From the NCBI GenBank assembly GCA_030159075.1, contig BROG01000647.1, positions 310,001 to 374,000 of the forward strand: a stretch of 64,000 nt of DNA, read 5' to 3'. Positions within the stretch are counted from its first letter, which is position 1. Every line of letters begins with the position of its first letter. The position numbers and the translations under genes are program-made. The notes under the pieces were generated by a model, which saw only the letters and a list, made by a program, of their open reading frames with translations, had not been told where the DNA came from and searched no databases. The stretch is from Atrina japonica. Taxonomy: Eukaryota > Mollusca > Bivalvia > Pterioida > Pinnidae. This document shows, piece after piece, positions 1-13,178 of the stretch.

Positions 1-574
1 CTAGATCATCCCTCCACTCATCAAAACACTTTACCACTAGATCATCCCTCCACAACACACTTTACCACTAGATCATCCCTCCACAACACATTTTACCACT
101 AAATCATCCCTCCACAACACATTTTACCACTAGATCATCCCTCCACTCATCAAAAACTTTACCACTAGATCATCCCTCCACTCATCAAAACACTTTGCCA
201 CTAGATCATCCCTCCACAACACACTTTACCACTAGATCATCCCTCCACAACACATTTTACCACTAAATCATCCCTCCACAACACATTTTACCACTAGATC
301 ATCCCTCCACTCATCAAAACACTTTACCACTAGATCATCCCTCCACAACACACTTTAACACTAGATCATCCCTCCACTCATCAAACACTTTGCCACTAGA
401 TCATCCCTCCACTCATCAAAACACTTTACCACTAGATCATCCCTCCACAACACACTTTACCACTAGATCATCCCTCCACAACACACTTTACCACTAGATC
501 ATCCCTCCACAACACACTTTACCACTAGATCATCCCTCCACAACACACTTTAACACTAGATTATCCCTCCACTT
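1..574. repeat. Minisatellite, 31- and 36-bp units, open at the window edge
   Basis: About 17 units beginning CTAGATCATCCCTCCAC. A 31-bp form (ACAACACACTTTACCA ending) alternates irregularly with a 36-bp form (TCATCAAAACACTTTACCA ending). The array continues past base 1, so its full size is unknown. Confidence 0.93.
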
Positions 575-1396
575 GTGAATAAAAGACTTTACAGTGAAAT
601 CACTTGCATGTAATTACATGTACTAGATGTTTTTCCACATATTGTTGTGTTTCAGATCAAACTTTCATATTTGTGGTTTTGATGAATAGTCTACAGAGTT
701 CTTAATGAGTGGAATATAACTACATTAGTTTAAAGCAAAATATAGGTACATGTCAATAATCAAAAAGTCTGTAGTTCTAGAATTTTTCAGTAAGAATTTT
801 ATATACAGTTTCTATGATGATTTACAACTCCCTGCCAAAAAAGAGTCAACTAACGTCATCTTCCAATAGCTTTCTATGTTAAATCAACTTTTAAAAAATT
901 ATTGGCCCGACTTATATACTCAATGCAACCTTGTAAATTTTTTATCATTTGTGTTGAAGTCCATGGACTATCTTTCTAAATTTTTTTATGAAAACAGCAA
1001 GTATTTGTTAGTGACAAGAAAAATTAACAGCGACATTTCCTTCTTTTTTTATAGTACAGTACAAGTAAATGGCATCAACAAATTACTTACTGCAAAGAAA
1101 AACTTGCTTCTCAGAAATAAAGTTTCCAAGGGTGTAAAACTAATATCAGATGCAGATGAATAGAATTTTTTATAAGTACATGTATGTGAATTTTGACAAG
1201 AATTGACACAATCATTACTTTGTGGCAGGTATTCAAAAACATTGATTTAACATAGAAAGCTATGGGAAAATGACTTAAGTTGACTCACTATTTGCATGGG
1301 GCTATTTCCTTAACCTGTGGGAATACACTTCCCAAACCAATGCAATGAGTGATTTTTCAGTTAATAAAACATTTTATGACAGAAAAAATATATGTA
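575..1396. other. No gene seen
   Basis: AT-rich sequence. A 95-codon open frame at 876-1163 resembles no family I know and has no splice or codon support. Confidence 0.6.
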
Positions 1397-1548
1397 CAGT
1401 GAAACTTGTCTATAGAGGCCACTCAAGGGAACAATAACTGTTATAGACAGGTGACCTATATAGGTTTAATCATTATAAAAAGTTCACAAAGGTCATGATA
1501 GGCAGGTGCCCTTTATACATAGGTGGCCTTTCATTTTGAGTTTTACTG
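1397..1548. mobile_element. MITE family A, copy 1
   Basis: Starts CAGTGAAACTTGTCTATAGA and ends in ...TTTTACTG, with TA on both outer sides. Related copies lie at 4193, 35670 and 42399. The TA duplication and CAGT ends suggest a Tc1/mariner-type non-autonomous element. This copy is degenerate. Confidence 0.7.
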
Positions 1549-1629
1549 TACATATACACTGTTTACCAATATGTATATTGTCCCTTTCATAAGAAGTCAA
1601 CAGGTGACAGTTCGAACCAGTTGGCAATT

Positions 1630-2750
1630 TCCCCAAGAGGGCCTCAATTGCTCACCTAAGAACCATCTACAAATGTGGAAAGAAGACAAAGAAGAATATG
1701 TACATATGATCTGATGTGGCCAAGAAACATAAATACGTTGTTTTAAGAAATTCATAAAAAAAATCTAGAAATCAAATTTCGGCAAACTTGCATAAAACAT
1801 TTCTTTACCTATATACAAGTAATAGATTAAATAAATGCATAAAAGTTAATACAGGGGGAGATAATTAAGGAAATCATGCAAAAATGAATGAAAAAAACAA
1901 AGAATGAAAAGACCTCAAAAATCTGAATACAAACTTAAATCATACATCCATGTAGATCACTCAGAAACAATCCGTTTTTCAATTCATGCAGTGGTTCTGG
2001 AGAAGAAGATTTTTAAAGAGGGGTATCTTTTGGGACCTATTCTGCCCTGCCCTGGATCCACCCATGGGCCAATCTGGCTGAAAACTACAAACTTGGAAAG
2101 GACCTTGGGCACTTGCTTCCTGTCAAGTTTTGTCAAAATTCTTTCAGTTATTTTGAAACAAAAGGTGATAGTTTGAAAAATGCACCCCTCTTTTTTTTGC
2201 AGTCTTAAAAAATTCATAAAAAATTCTAGAAATTAAATTTAAGCAAAATTCTTATACAAAAACATTCCTTTACGTAATTACAAGTAAAACACATTAAATG
2301 AATGCATCAAAGTGAATGCAAGGGGAGATAATTGAGGAAATCATGCAAAAATGAATGAAAATGACAGTCTGAAAAGACCTCAAAGACCTGTCAAAAATTG
2401 ATATTCTGATTTCTATGAAAAATACAAACTTGAATTATACATCCATTTAGATCACTCAGAAACAATCCATTTTTTAAATTCGTGCAGCAGTTCCAGAGAA
2501 GATGATTTTTACAGAGGGACACCTTTTGGGATGTATTCTGCCCTGCCCTGGATCCACCCTTGGACCAATCTGGCTGAAAACTACAAACCTGGTAAAAGAT
2601 CTCGAGCAATTGCTTACTGTCAAGTTTTGTCAAAATCCCTTTAGTGGTTTCAGAGAAGAAGTAAAAAATATGAAAAGTTTACTGCTGGACGCTGGATGAG
2701 AAGTGATCACAATAGCTCACTTGAGGCTTTGGCTCAGGTGAGCTAATAAA
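1630..2750. repeat. Long interspersed repeat with internal duplication
   Basis: Two diverged halves (about 1740-2200 and 2200-2720) share GGGAGATAATTGAGGAAATC-like text and CTGCCCTGCCCTGGATCCAC. A related copy is at 51890-52670 in GLS intron 1. It ends in CACTTGAGGCTTTGGCTCAG followed by GTGAGCTAA, an inverted motif. No protein recognised; the short open frames at 1904-2699 belong to it. Confidence 0.75.
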
Positions 2751-2754
2751 AAGC

Positions 2755-3189
2755 AGTGAAAGTTGTCAGGTACTGTCTCTTTTATTCAGAAAAAACAATG
2801 ATGATTTCTACCCCCACAAAGATCAGCTATACTTTTTTTTTAGGCTACTTTACATAATTTGTCATCTACTCCAAAGTATCAGCAGCCCTAGAGAGATGGA
2901 AGAGCTCTGTAAAGGTCCTATGTGCCACATGACACAAAATGGATAGGTAACTCCAAACACTATTGAAAGAGCTGGATAAATTTTCAATTTTATGACATTA
3001 CATGTAGGTGAGATCTAACCTATTAGATGAATAAGGTCAACTAGATCTAAAAGTAATAAATAACAAAGATTTTTTTTCAAGTTTAATGTCAGACAATAAC
3101 AAATAAAATCCAACACTCTTCATTCTATTTATCAAAGATAAAAAGAAAATAAAGGTATTAGTATTTAAATTTATTTTTACCAGTTTGAA
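2755..3189. other. No gene seen
   Basis: Plain AT-rich sequence between two repeats; no coding or regulatory feature that I can support. Confidence 0.6.
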
Positions 3190-3620
3190 TACCTGTACAT
3201 CTTGATACACCTGTACATCATGATACTACACCTGTACATCATGATACTACACCTGTACATCTTGATACATCTGTACATCTTGATACACACCTGTACATCA
3301 TGATACACCTGTACATCATGATACATCTGTACATCTTGATACATCTGTACATCTTGATACATCTGTACATCATGATACACCCGTACATCATGATACACCT
3401 GTACATCTTGATACATCTGTACATCTTGATACACCTGTACATCTTGATACATCTGTACATCTTGATACATTTGTACATCTTGATACACCTGTACATCTTG
3501 ATACATTTGTCCATCATGATACACCTGTACATCTTGATACACCTGTACATCATGATACACCTGTACATCTTGATACACCTGTACATCTTGATACATCTGT
3601 ACATCTTGATACATCTCAAT
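3190..3620. repeat. 18-bp minisatellite
   Basis: About 23 copies of GTACATCTTGATACACCT with C/T and A/T variants. Because 18 is a multiple of three, open frames of 108-145 codons run through it on both strands; these are by-products, not genes. Confidence 0.95.
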
Positions 3621-3624
3621 ACAT

Positions 3625-4192
3625 GATATGTATATCTTGAATAAATACTATTTCCCCACATAGAACAATTAGGTATATTATATGTTCTTGGATAAGTCTG
3701 TACATGAGTATGATAACTTTTTTAAGTACTGAGTACTTTCATTTGAGTATTTCCTTTATTAAAAGATTTTTTAAATTTGAAAAGTTGAAAATTTATATGC
3801 TACTATGAGTATTTCCTGTTAATGTGAATTTTCAAACATAATATACTAATTTACACCAAATAATGAATAAAATCTAACATTTAACCCACACAAAATTCAA
3901 CAAATTGTATAAGGGAAAAATAAAATATAAATAATCTACATACATAGTTATATTCATTTTCAAATATCAATTTAAATGTCTATTGGTGTTTGTGTGTGTT
4001 TAAGTATATGCGTGTGTTTACATGTAGGTACATGTGTGAGTGATTAAGTACATATATGTGTGTTTAAGTACATGTATGTGTGTGCTTAAGTACAAATGTA
4101 CATATGTGTGCATGCATGTTTAAGTATGTGTGTGCATGTGTGCATTTAGGTACATACATGTTTTATATACAAGTGTAGGCCAATGATGTTTC
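3625..4192. other. GT-rich, TACATG-rich stretch, no gene
   Basis: From about 3990 the sequence is an irregular GTGTGTTTAAGTACATG tract. Nothing coding. Confidence 0.6.
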
Positions 4193-4371
4193 AAGTGAAA
4201 CCTGTATATAGGGGCCACCCAAGGGACCAGAAAATATTGACCTTTATATGCAGGTGACCCTTATAAACAGGTTCAATTTAGTTGAATTATGCAGTCAATG
4301 GACTTGAAAAAACTGGCCTTTATAGACAGGTAATCCTTATATAGAGGTGGCCGCTATAGCAGGTTTCACTG
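4193..4371. mobile_element. MITE family A, copy 2
   Basis: Near-complete element. It begins AGTGAAACCTGTATATAGGG and ends GCTATAGCAGGTTTCACTG before TA. It is the reverse complement of the copy at 42399-42577 over its whole length. Confidence 0.85.
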
Positions 4372-4379
4372 TATATATG

Positions 4380-4605
4380 CATGTCTATTTATAAGTGTGT
4401 GTGTTTCAGTACATGCATATGTGTGTGTATGTACAAAATGAGTGTGTTTGTGTCTCAGTACATACATATGTTTATGTACAAGTGTGTGGGTTTCAGTACA
4501 TGCATATGTTTATGTACAAGTGTGTGTGTGTGTGGGGGTGTGTGGGTGTGTTTGAGTGTGTGTGTTTCAGTACATGTAGGCCTACATATGTTTATGTATG
4601 AGTGC
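4380..4605. repeat. Degenerate TG-rich tandem repeat
   Basis: Repeats of TTTCAGTACATGCATATGTT and TGTGTGTG, unit roughly 50-60 bp, giving two overlapping Cys/Val-rich open frames with no meaning. Confidence 0.75.
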
Positions 4606-4837
4606 AACACTCACAGCTAAAACTAAATATCAGAACCAACAAACAAAAAGTGGGTTCCTGTAAAAGTGAATTTTTGTGCACATTATTAAATTCATCCATT
4701 TCCATGAACAAAGGACGGTCCACTGTGAGTTAGTGGTGTTTGGGTTAGAATAATAACTATACATGTACAATGTTATACTTATGAATTCTATACATAATTA
4801 CATGTACATTGTTTTAAGTCGGCATTAGCTGTGCTTA

Positions 4838-5150
4838 TTCAAAATATTTTTTCCTGATTTTTACTACTTCTATTGTTAACCAATAACAAAACAGCGATAT
4901 ACACAGGCATGAAAATTCTAAAAATTCCTATCTATTTTGTGAAGAATCCCAGGTTTGTCACTTTTTCAATTGCAATTGATTAACTCAACCTTTTACTATT
5001 TGCATATGAATATCACACAAGACCTGACCTTATTTTCACAAAATATATAGGAATATAAGATTTTTTATGCCAGAGTGTGGCTCTTATTTGTTATTGTACA
5101 TCAAGTACATATAGTAAAAGTAGGAAAAATCAAAATAATTTTGGTTTCCT
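4838..5150. repeat. Interspersed repeat R57, copy 1
   Basis: Shares a long ordered text with copies at 29751-30090 and 39081-40345: AATAACAAAA...ATATACACAGG, CAATTGATTAACTCAA, CCTGACCTTATTTTCACA, AAATATATAGGAATATAAGA, and TTGTTATTGTACATCAAGTA. This copy has a single core, not an array. Confidence 0.8.
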
Positions 5151-5159
5151 TGGCAAACA

Positions 5160-7436
5160 CAGCTAACCCCTTTAACAAACTGGTAATTAGTCTAATAATT
5201 AATTAATTAATTAATTAATTAATATATTGACATTAAAATAACAATAGTGATGATATAACAAACATTCATGTAAAAACTTAAACAAAAACAAAAACTTATA
5301 TCACACAACAAACAAAAACAATTGTCTGTATTTCTACTTAAATCAGAAAAAGTCAGTTCTCTTGAGGTGGTCCAGAAAAAATACATCTCAACTTAATCAA
5401 GTTCATGGGGGAGTGGTATTTTTGGAAGTGTTTGGATGGCTTTTTTTTACACAAATGGAATGTATTGATTGCATTTTTTAAAAATCACGGATCAATTTAT
5501 ATACCCCGAAAAGGATATTTAACATGAGAGGGCAGGTGTGCCTGTCACATCTTAATTATCTATAAATTATGTAAGATACTAAAGTTATCATTAAATAAAA
5601 CAAAATGTGGACCTAAATAATTGTCAAGATGATCATTTCTGTCAAAGACTTCATTAGATGAACTTGTCTCGTTAAATGTATCTAGCGCTCTTCTGACAAA
5701 TGAAAAACATATCTAAATTACAACCGAAGCCAATGAGTAAAGTGTATGCAAATACACCCACCCCGGCAGCCCTATTTAATGACCAAACACACGTAGCTGC
5801 AATTTACTCTTGCACTTATATCTAGAACAAAATAAGTACACATATGGTAGGATTTGTATATGATATGTCTTTTAGTAACTGACCTTTGACCTACGTAGAT
5901 ATACATTGGTTTTACATTAAAGTAACTCAATCCATAAGATAAGAGACATGAGATACATAAGCAGGAGAACTTCCTGAAGTGAAACCTCATATTTTGTAAA
6001 ACACTCCTGTTGATTTCTGAAATCCTTGAAATATCAGCAAAATTTGTGAACTTACATACATAAATATATACACTTTAAAAGTAAGAGTTGCTTACTCTGA
6101 AACCATAGGTAGTATCACCTGACCACCATTGCATAATTTGTATTAAATTACTAATCAAAGGCAGACATGCAATCCCCTTGACCTTGGATAGTCTCAGAAC
6201 TATGGAAGAAACATGAAGAAAAAAGATGAAAATATTTTGAAATGTTTATTAACATTTTCTCATATTTTATTTCTCACAGATTTAATATGCAAATCTAATT
6301 AGGAAAAAAAAATCAAATATTTATTATTTTGTGAAACTGCATGATCCCAACTTAAATTTTTGAAAATATATTTCCATGATAACAAAATCTTAAAGTCTCC
6401 TGACACTATAAAACAAAACTGAATTTTATAAAATTTAATTAATTATATCCCTTTTTTGGTCCCAAATACTGGTTTTCAAATAAGCCTTCATGTATAAGGT
6501 AAAGTGTTTCATATTTTAATTACACCATTAATCCTTTGTGAGGAGGAGGAGGAGGAGATCTATATCACATTTCTGAGACACACAATAATAACACATGTAT
6601 ATTTGAGTATTTTACATATATCAAATTAGCAAACTTACATGAGATTCATATCTCCCAAATAAACGACATTTTGTTAGAAATTACACGAGATTCACATTTT
6701 CATTATTGCATGAGATTCACATTTTGTTATGTATCATTTTATATACATTTTGTAGGTAAGTGAGATTTATATTTTAAAGCATAAACATAATACCGGTGAA
6801 GCATGATGGTTTGATTCATGAAATATTGAACCCATGTTTTTTACCCCCCCCCCATGATATTTTGAACCCCCTATGCACTTGCGCTTTAATTGTGATATTT
6901 ATACAAAATTCCAACTTTTAAGCATTAATGAGAGATATCATATCGAAAATGGTGTGATCTAGGGAGGGGAAAGGGGGGGGGTGTTTAAAATATCTTGGAC
7001 ATGTTAAATTGAACCCCCTTCTTTAATTTATTTACCCACATTTTCCTGTAAAAATGAATAAATACATGTAAATTTATGATGTATTTATATATCTTATTGA
7101 AATAAAATTCCTGGGGTGGGTGTCAAAATATCATGGCCATAATCAATTGAACCCCGTCCTTTAACTCATTCACTCCTGTACACACATTTGGACTAATCTA
7201 ATCCATTGCTTTACAGAAGAGTCCATTGTTTTTCAGTGATTGATGAGGTAATTTATTTAAAAACATTTTTTTGTTAAAGTAATAAAAAATGTAAAGTTAT
7301 GATGTGTATGTATAATTTCCTTTACTACATGTACTTGTATAAGTATCAAAATAAAGACACAAGTACATAAGCAGTGTTCTTAATGTCATCAGCGAGGTTC
7401 AACGTATCATAACAAAAATGTACAATTTATTGACGG
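5160..7436. other. No gene seen; small simple repeats
   Basis: Contains an (AATT)n tract at about 5197-5222, a C10 run at 6844-6853, a G9 run at 6973-6981, and three short similar segments mentioning AATATCATGG...TTGAACCCC near 6835, 6985 and 7120. The 72-codon frame at 5772-5990 has no recognisable product. Confidence 0.55.
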
Positions 7437-8040
7437 GGATCTCAACGGTTTTCAAGATATTGGACCACTTGTGGAAGGGTGGTGACCACGATGACCCCTG
7501 GGGATTTACACTGAATACAAATAAACTTTTCTTCACATAAGAAACAAAAATATATATGGTTTATGAGTGGGATCTCAATAGTACCACAAGTGAAATGAAG
7601 GTAGCCAGGATGACCCCAGAGATTTACACTTAGCACTAATAAACTTGCCTTGATACAAGGAACAAGAACATAATAGGGTTCATGGGTGGGGATCTCAATA
7701 GTTTTCAAGATATCTGACCACAAGTGAAAGGGTGGAGCCCAGGATGTTCCCCAGGGATTTACAGTAACACCAATGAACTTGTCTTGACATAAGGAACAAG
7801 ACTGTATAGGGTTTATGGGTGGGGATCTCAATAGTTTTCAAGATATTTGACCACATGTGAAAGGGTGGAGCCCAGGATGTTCCCAGGGATTTACACTAAG
7901 CACCAAATAATCTTTCTTGATATAAGGAACAAGAATATATATAGTTTATTGGAGTGGATCACAACAGTTTCCAATATATTTCACCAAATACAATGCAACA
8001 CATATCAAACTTTATGTGACCACAAGTAAATCTTATAGGA
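7437..8040. repeat. Tandem repeat, unit about 120-135 bp, about 4.5 copies
   Basis: Each unit has GGGATCTCAATAGTTTTCAA, GAAAGGGTGGAGCCCAGGAT, GGGATTTACACT and AAGGAACAAGA in the same order. The 129-codon minus frame across it (7442-7831) is repetitive and not a gene. Confidence 0.85.
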
Positions 8041-9109
8041 GTACTCAGAGGGAGGAGCTGTGACACCCCTACTCTCCCTTACTTGATTAAAATATTATTT
8101 ATTGTTGTTTGGATTTTGCTTAAATATAAACAATAAGGCATATGTACATAGGGGGTTCAAAATATCATTTGACATCTGGTAGTTTCAATTGATTCATATG
8201 TAATGAACCATGATTTGGCATTATTGATTGTAAATGAATAATACTGAACTTAGAGACCAGTATCATAGGACCAACTGTCTTAGAGGACCAGATTCATAAA
8301 ATAACCATGTTATTGATTCTTGTTTTAACCTTTCTTGAAAGACTTTCTGTCCCGAGACTCCACACTTCTATGGCAATTGGGATGGTCTCTTAAAACAGTT
8401 CACACAGTATCTGGATTGCATATTACTGTAGGAACACACACCCACTATGTACAACATATCTGATGAATTATCTACTATTTACTTACACTTCAAAATGATA
8501 TATACCTATTTCTTTTATCTATCAAAATCACTTAACTTTGATCTATGTAACACACTATCATATACCAGTTCATGTCCATAAGTGTCTTCCTTACATAATC
8601 TTATATATTCATTACCCCACCAGTTATCCATACATCACCTTTCTATATAAGCATTACTACAGGTAAACTTGATGCTTGCCATACAAAATAGCGTAATACT
8701 GATTTGTCATTATGATGGGTCACATATTTAGCCATGTATACTCATGTGTAGATGTTAAAAGAAGCAACCAATAAAAGTAGTATGGCCAATTTGCAAAGCA
8801 CTGCATTTCTCAACATCAGAGCCAGAACGAAACAGCTTAACTAAATTGTTGACATGGATGGACAGATATTGTCAATTCATAGATTAATATTTACTTTAAC
8901 ATTCAGTCCCCAATTCAGCATTATGGTGTAATATATACAACAATATTAACATGGGACAGATCTCAAGCCAGAAAATCAACACTTGAGAAGATAACTGTCT
9001 GGAGACCTTAAACAGGTATTGCTTGTGTCTAATAATTTGTTGCTGGCACATAAATACATAAAGATATGCTAAACAATTAATCAACGACAGTCGATTACCA
9101 ACCCTGTGA
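8041..9109. other. No gene seen
   Basis: AT-rich, no long open frame and no repeat that I can define. Confidence 0.55.
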
Positions 9110-9310
9110 CACCTGGCCTTTCATGTGCACCATTTGACATCATTTGATTGTGACATCATGGAAACACATATGTTTGATGCAATTCCATTGTGAAGTCATA
9201 ATCTCGTACAAATGTTTGATGGGCCATTTAATTGTGGTGTCGTAATGGAAAAGTCTGCCAAAAAGCTACCATGTTGAGCCTTGTCGGAAAGGTCAGTTAC
9301 AGACAAAATG
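9110..9310. repeat. MITE family C, degenerate copy
   Basis: Shares ATTTGATTGTGACATCAT and TTTGATGGGCCATTTAATTG with the copies at 11919 and 44500. Its termini are worn. Confidence 0.6.
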
Positions 9311-9667
9311 TCATCGATAACCAATATATTGTTATTTTTGGGTGGCTGGGAAAATCTGTGGGTGGCAAAAAGGAATTCAAGAATGGTGTACAGCCATGCC
9401 ATCATATGCCACATTAATTTAAATCAAATATCACCATACCGAAGTAGGTATAAGAAGGTGGCAAGAAAACAACTGTGAACTTAGTAAACTGAGGTGATGG
9501 GTGTCTAGCATGTCTATATAGAGCACTTGCTTCTCAAGGGCACAATCCTAAGAAACATTATACATTTATTGCCCTGGTTGTATGGAGACATGACAATTTG
9601 TTTAACCAAAGCATGTCATATTTCAAGAGGGGTGAAGCCGTGGGTAAATGAATCATCACGTAACACA

Positions 9668-10172
9668 GTAAAACTTTAATATAACAAACTTGGTTTGTAC
9701 GATTTCATCCACATAATGAATCAATAGATAATCCCCGACTGCACCTCTATATATTCTTAGTTGAAAAACAATTTTATAATGAATTTTATATAACAAATTT
9801 TTGCCTATAACAAATCAATTTCCATGTCCCTGATGTCCCAACCCAGTACTATAATGAAGTGATCAATATCATTAAAACAAAAGTCAACTGTTGATTTTTT
9901 CGCCAAGCATAAGTAGGTCTAATCTCTGATTAAATAAGTTGTGTAAATTAAAAGTAACAAAATGTGTGTTTTCTTTTTACTTCATAGGAAATTTCCTTTT
10001 TTTTCTACCTAGGAAAGTTCCTGTTTAGACAGAATTAAGAGTGATTTTTGTTCTTACCATATTGCATTGTGACCATTCAGACCACTTCATTATACCTATA
10101 TAACAAACTCTCCTTATAACAAATTGAAAAATAAGGTCCACTGAAATTCATTATATGCCGGTTTTGTTGTAC
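9668..10172. repeat. Interspersed element D, about 500 bp
   Basis: Begins CAGTAAAACTTTAATATAAC and ends near GCCGGTTTTGTTGTAC. An inverted partial copy is at 27445-27672, sharing CGCCAAGCATAAGTAGG and AATCAATTTCCATGTCCCTG. Probably non-autonomous DNA transposon remnants. Confidence 0.6.
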
Positions 10173-10829
10173 ATCATTTTTTAAACCAACATACAGAACT
10201 TCCTGAATTTTGCTAATTTCATCAGCTTCAGGAAGTTGAAAAGGCTGTGTGCTGTGATTTGACATTTTTGTTATGCTTGTGTTCAAAACACCATGAATGA
10301 CAACTGCATCTAAAACCTACAAGGTATTCCACATTGGGGAGGTGGGGGGATATGGTAGGGAGACTCAAATTTTGTCGCCCTGGCACATGACGACTCTCAT
10401 CCAACCCCTATGTCATCTATGAGGAATAATGATATCAGAAGTTTGTATTCAATGGAAGCGATAAATAGTACCATAAGTATGAGTTATAACAGAGTTTACA
10501 CATAAAAACACCCCATTAATTCTGTCTATCAGCTGCTTATAACAACATCGATATCTACTTTCAGCCAGAGTCAGTTAATGTCCTGTTTTCAATGAGTTTC
10601 TTTTTAACCCTTTGACACCTGAATATCCAAGTGGTATGGTGTGTCTATTGCTTAAGACTTATCTATTATGGTCTGTAAGGTTGAAAGGGTTAAGAGCAAA
10701 CTCAATACAACAACAAAGTCTCTAAGGAATGAAGATTGTTGTTATAAAGAGGAGGGGTCACTGTGTATTCCATAAGCAACAGAAATGACTTTAGTAACAA
10801 AGCATCACAAGTGATACTAATCCCCTTGA

Positions 10830-11590
10830 AATGGAAATATTGTAAAATACCTGTATATTGGAATGATATAAGTTTCATGAAATTCCATAGCGAAATAATT
10901 CCAAATTTTATCAAAATCTCACAACATTGAAATTTTGAACAATCTGAAGCCTGTTTGCTATAGACGACAATAAAACCCACATCAATGAAATTGCAATCCC
11001 TTGATACCATTAATTCCAAATTTCATCAAAATCTGACAATGCTGAAATTTCGACCAATCAAAACCCTTGGTTTGCCATAGACAGCAACAGAACCATTTCA
11101 TTGAAATCACAATCCCTTGACCTATAAATTCTAAATTTCATCAAAATCAAACAATGTTTAAATTTCGACTAATCAGAACTTCGGTTTGCCAAAGACCTCG
11201 AAATACCTATAAATTCCAATCTTATGAAGTTTTATGAAAGTCCGATGAGAAATAAACCTGTTTGAGCACTGACAGAAATATCTGAATGAAATAAATAAAA
11301 GGCAATAACTCTGGTAATAAGGGAGAGCATGTTACGAAATGCGAACTGTCCCAGATATTACCAACGTAAACCCGTGTATCAGGTTTCGTGAAATTCTGTT
11401 GAGAAATATCGGTAAACTTGTTAGAGTGCTGACAGAAATATTTCAATAAAATAAACATAGGGCAATAACTCTGGTAATAAGGGAGCACAGGTTACGAAAC
11501 GCAAACTTGTCTGAGATATTACCATTGTAAACCCTTGTATCAAGTTTCATGAAATTCCGTTGAGAAATAAACTTGTTAGAACGCTGACAA
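10830..11590. repeat. Two adjoining degenerate tandem repeats
   Basis: From 10830 to 11210 a roughly 110-120 bp unit has AAATTTCATCAAAATC and GAAATTTCGACCAATC. From 11210 to 11590 a roughly 165-bp unit has AGGCAATAACTCTGGTAATA and AGATATTACC..GTAAACCC. Nothing coding. Confidence 0.75.
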
Positions 11591-11918
11591 GAAAAGTGTA
11601 ACATAAGTATGTAAGTACGAGCCTAATCCTTCGTTTGCGAGGGGATAATAAACAATAAGCAATAAGTGTTTCCTCCAGACTCAAATACTAGGCCAAGTAT
11701 GACAAGCGTCAAGCTGACTGGGTATCTTCATGATTGTCTCAGATGTGCACTAGGTCACCTAGCAACTATGTAAACATATGACATACTAACTACCATAAAT
11801 AAAAATTGAGTATTTTACTGTAACAATGGTGTCAACAATAGATTCAAACATACATCTAACTCAGATGAAAATCAATGTCAATACAAAGCTTTATATAAAC
11901 AATGTATGTGATTAATTG

Positions 11919-12077
11919 ACCTATCGCCAAGTGTCTGATACATGGCTGTCCATGTGGTTTTTTATGTCAATTGATTGTGATGTAATAATCACACAAGAGT
12001 TTGACGGGCCATTTAATTGTGACGTCATAATTGAAAAGTTTGCCAAAAGGTGCCGTGTCGGACATTTGGCAATAGGT
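11919..12077. mobile_element. MITE family C, intact fold-back, 159 bp
   Basis: Inverted ends of 23 bp with a few mismatches: ACCTATCGCCAAGTGTCTGA on the left, and on the right the reverse complement of ACCTATTGCCAAATGTCCGA. Relatives at 9110 and 44500. Confidence 0.8.
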
Positions 12078-12270
12078 AAATTGAACAAGATTTGGCTATT
12101 TGTTTCTTTCTCTTGATTTTGTACAAAAACATGATATCCTAGTGATGTTAGTGATATATATATCAGCAGTGGATATCTTAGAATGTTGATATCCAGAGGA
12201 TATCATCAGCCACAGCATGTAAATACATTGGATATTTTATTGCAGCAGTGTTAATCATGATATTTCAGTA

Positions 12271-12454
12271 CAGTAGAACCTGCCTTGGAAGACGACAACT
12301 TCCCCCACTGAGATCAGTCTTACAAGATAGGTGGTCTCTTAATAGACCATGTATTAGAAGGACTATTTGACCAAATAACTAAATTGTTTTAGAATGTGGT
12401 TTCACAAGACAGGTGATCTTTTAAGACAGTGGTGTCACAGGACAGGTTCCACTG
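12271..12454. mobile_element. MITE family B, copy
   Basis: Starts CAGTAGAACCTGCCTTGGAA after TA and ends GGACAGGTTCCACTG. Internally it has repeated ACAAGACAGGTGATC-type text. Relatives at 15296, 50293, 51631 and the split copy 39000/40432. Confidence 0.8.
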
Positions 12455-12938
12455 AAGTGTAATACAAAACATTTTTTAATCTGTGACTAATTTCTTAGCA
12501 TATAATGTTTTGGATGTAACATACAAACAAAATTGAATGTCATCAGTTTCCAAGACTTATAATTGAAATATTACTATTATTATTTTTTTTTTTAAAATCA
12601 AGGTAAGCATATGTTAAGTCATGCAGCTAAGGTTTTTCTTAGAGACATTTATGTGAAAGCTGAAATCATTCAAACTACCACATACAATATAAACTAAGAC
12701 CAGTCAATTGAGGAGCATGATTTTATGATCTAACAAGAATGATCACGGGTACACAATGACATTTTCTTCAAAAGACATAAATATACATAAATAAAATTGT
12801 GACAAGTGGTAAATAAACAAAGATCTTAATAATAATATTGTATACATATAAAAAGCATTATTCAATTTTCTTGTAAATATGAATTAAAACTCAACAGTAT
12901 TTTAAGATATATTAATATAACTGCAACACACTACAGAT

Positions 12939-13178
12939 TAATTGAGTCAGCGGCTGGGGGGGGGGGGACTAAGATTTTTTATGTTTTCAGAAATTTCAAC
13001 ATGTACATGTGAATTTAAAAGATACAACATCAGAACGATCAGAATTGAGAACAACTCTTTTTGTTTCGTATGTGAAAACTCAGCAAAATTAGAAATATAA
13101 CATCAAACAGAAATTTGTTTTCTTGCATTTCATTGGCTATGTCCTAAAGGACCCTTTTCTCAGCCACTGGCTCAATTA
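12939..13178. mobile_element. Fold-back element, 240 bp
   Basis: Ends TAATTGAGTCAGCGGCTG and the reverse complement of TAATTGAGCCAGTGGCTG, flanked by TA. A G12-13 run lies just inside the left end. Confidence 0.65.

Noticed and set aside
876..1163. 95-codon plus-strand frame
   Set aside because: AT-rich, no recognisable domain, no supporting neighbours or splice context.
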